Origin: Lineus longissimus
Taxonomy: Eukaryota > Nemertea > Pilidiophora > Heteronemertea > Lineidae
Assembly (NCBI RefSeq): GCF_910592395.1
Contig: NC_088321.1
Location: forward strand, 1,738,001-1,798,000
Direction: 5' to 3'
DNA: 60,000 nucleotides
The position numbers and the translations under genes are program-made. Under the pieces are notes generated by a model. The model searched no databases and was not told where the DNA came from. It saw only the letters and a list, made by a program, of their open reading frames with translations. Below, in pieces: positions 57,953-60,000 of this stretch (the first letter of the stretch is position 1; the number at the start of each line of letters is the position of its first letter).

Positions 57953-58053
57953 AGGCGGTATCAATGGATATTACAACTACAAATTACGAATTACGAATTA
58001 CAATCTCATCTCAGATCATTTCATGTATGGATTAGAAGTTCCAAATACAAATA

Positions 58054-58338
58054 CAGTAGAACCTCTCTATTAAGGACACCCTCGTGACTGACAAGTGCTG
58101 TCCTTATTAGAGAGGTGTCCTGATTAGAGAGGTCAAATTGAATGGTAACAACCACATTGGGACCAAAATAGTGTCCTTAATAGAGAGGTTATCCTTAATA
58201 GAGAGGTTGTCTGTAATAGAGAGGTTGTCCTTAATAGAGAGGTTGTCCTCAATAGAGAGGTTGTCCTTAATAGAGAGGTTGTCCTTAATAGAGAGGTTGT
58301 CCTTAATAGAGAGGTGACTGCTAAGAGAGGTTCAATTG
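58054..58338 (+). mobile_element. Pogo-like MITE downstream of CPT1
   Basis: CAGTAGAACCTCTC after TA; interior 18-bp units; right end GAGGTTCAATTG before TA. Only 101 bp after the CPT1 stop, so probably within the 3'UTR. Confidence 0.7.
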
Positions 58339-58538
58339 TATTGTGCCCCAAGATGATGAAAAATATTTCTTATAGCTGTGATTTCAAAAATTTCTGCGAA
58401 TTTTTTTAAACCTACCTCAGATGAATCCTGACATCCTCTCCAACCGTTTTAGTCCATTCCAAAATTCATTCCAACCGCGACCACTTCAGAAAGAGACCTG
58501 AGGTTACAGCATAAGAAATTTTTCTACACAACATTGTA

Positions 58539-59173
58539 CAGTGGAACCTCTGTTAGCGGACACCTCTCTATTAAGGACAACCTCTCTATTAAGGACACTA
58601 GTTTTGGTCCCAAATTGGTTGTTTCCATTCAATTTGACCTCTCTAATAAGGACACCTCTCTATTAAGGACACTAGTTTTGGTCCCAAAGTGGTCGTTTCC
58701 ATTTAATTTGACCTCTCTAACCAGGACACCTCTCTTTTAAGGACAGCACTTGTCAGTCCCGAGGGTGTCTTTGATAGAGAGGTTCTACTGCATGTCTACT
58801 GTAAAGGACCGCATATCTGTACAGCAGACTTCTTCGAACACCTCTATAAGAAGGACACCCTGTCTATTGAAGACACTGATGTTAATCCCAAATTGCTCTC
58901 TTTCATTTAATATGACCTCTCTAGTCAGGACACCTCTCTATAAAGGACAGCAATTCTCAGTCCCAAGGGTGTCCCTAATTGAGTGATTCTATACTACAGT
59001 GGAACCTCCCTTAGTGGACACCTCTATATTGAGGACAGCCTCTCTATTAAGGACACTACTTTTGGTCCCAATTAGTTGTTTCTATCTAATTTGACCTCTC
59101 TAATCAGGACACATCTCTATTAAGGACAGCAATTCTCAGTCCCAAGGGTGTCCCTAATTAAGTGATTCTACAC
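58539..59173 (+). mobile_element. Cluster of three pogo-like elements
   Basis: Complete element 58539-58790, a diverged one at about 58830-58991, and one at 58997-59173 (CAGTGGAACCTCCC ... GATTCTACACTA). All share the AGGACACCTCTCTATTAAGG body. Confidence 0.68.
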
Positions 59174-59491
59174 TATTTGCATTTTGCATGCGGAACATAC
59201 CTTCCAGAAGTCTTTATCTTCTGGAGCGGTCTTTGACAGAGTGAAGTTTTGAATGAATTGAAACAAAGGGACATAGCATAAAAATAAAATGAAAATCAAA
59301 GTTGATTGCAAAAATGAGAGAATTTGACAAATTTCTCATCATCTTGGAGCCAACTTTTAAGTCTTTGTAATGTAATTATTTCTTGATTTTATCTCTACCT
59401 CTGTTCGGAAAGGTTTTCTCCTGAGAAAGCTTTCCTTAATCTTTCAGCTGAATTCCTTTTGGAAATGATCTCTTTCCAATAAGTGTTCAAT

Positions 59492-59857
59492 AGCATTCCG
59501 CGAAGATGACGTCACTGCAGCTGCTGCCCTCTATTTCCCCATCGCTGAATTACAGGCAATGTCGGACAAACATGCGGTTTCGTAATGGATTCAGGCTTTC
59601 TAACTAGGGCAGTTAAATTCAATCTGGCACATGTCCGAGTGTTGGAAATACTACATAATTGTTCTGAATATTTCTCTCTCTGACTCTATGGTATCATTCA
59701 TGCTAAAAACAATGCAGGGTCAAAGATAATTGACTTTGAAATAAGCTCAAATGCGTAGAAATAAGTGTCGATGTCCGACTGTCACGTGACTAAAACGTCA
59801 TCAGTATCTTATGCAAATGACCTTGTGAGCTATAAATAGTAACGTCGCGGAATGCTA
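59492..59857 (+). mobile_element. TA-flanked MITE, copy 5
   Basis: Same family, downstream of CPT1. Both ends intact and TA-flanked. Confidence 0.8.
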
Positions 59858-59904
59858 TTTCATTCATTACACAGGTCACTGTACGACATGTTGCAATACA
59901 TTTA

Positions 59905-60000
59905 CTGTGGTTGCCATGGAAACAATCATGGTTGCCGTGGAAACACTTAATCATGGTTACCATGGAAGCAATGAGAAGGCTTTATCATTGGTTGCCATGG
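59905..60000 (+). repeat. Cluster of GTTGCCATGGAAAC repeats
   Basis: GTTGCC-NN-GGAAAC at 59910 and 59931, a variant at 59956 and the start of another at 59991. Each is an imperfect palindrome resembling an RFX X-box. The array runs off the window. Confidence 0.6.

Overview
This is eukaryotic genomic DNA, best explained as an AT-rich, repeat-dense genome of a marine invertebrate. The genes are split by GT-AG introns, with transposon relics and minisatellites between exons. TRIM-type RING/B-box genes are duplicated and mostly intronless, and dispersed elements and tRNA-derived SINEs look like those of lophotrochozoan or invertebrate deuterostome genomes. I cannot name the species.

Layout. (1) Minus strand, 36112 down to at least 1604: one long C2H2 zinc-finger gene of the ZNF280/POGZ type. 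I reconstructed 13 coding exons (841 codons) from compatible splice sites and phases, and a possible terminal exon lies at 203-103. (2) Its 20.9 kb intron 8 (7427-28298) holds two plus-strand TRIM-like genes. The first (10819-12834) has RING, two B-boxes, a coiled coil and a propeller-like C-terminus. The second (25495-27207) has lost the RING. Fragments of further copies lie at 13644-13905 and 15711-15775. Upstream of the second gene is an array of four 1.21 kb units, and the first unit is split by a 4508-bp Helitron-like insertion whose empty site survives in the three other units. (3) Plus strand, 37717-57952: a complete carnitine palmitoyltransferase 1 (CPT1) gene with 15 constitutive exons (782 aa) plus an in-phase 66-bp cassette exon (804 aa). 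The zinc-finger gene and CPT1 are head to head, with start codons 1.6 kb apart.

Non-coding content. Five copies of a ~370-bp TA-flanked MITE; about 15 copies of a pogo/Tigger-like element (ends CAGT(A/G)GAACC) whose interior has expanded as an 18-bp tandem repeat; a 794-bp element with 40-bp inverted ends filled by a 44-bp repeat; a 973-bp foldback with target duplication; two TTAA-flanked MITEs; two SINEs; LINE 3' ends; a dispersed element carrying perfect DR3 (AGGTCA-CAG-AGGTCA) sites; and many minisatellites.

The most unusual feature is that several exon edges have been tandemly duplicated into the neighbouring intron. In the zinc-finger gene this affects exons 7, 10, 11, 12 and 13, and in CPT1 exon 13. 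The copies keep splice-like ends but carry stops, indels or lost zinc ligands. The three gene types have unrelated roles: CPT1 commits fatty acids to mitochondrial oxidation, the zinc-finger protein is probably a nuclear regulator, and the TRIM proteins are probably ubiquitin-system or scaffold proteins.
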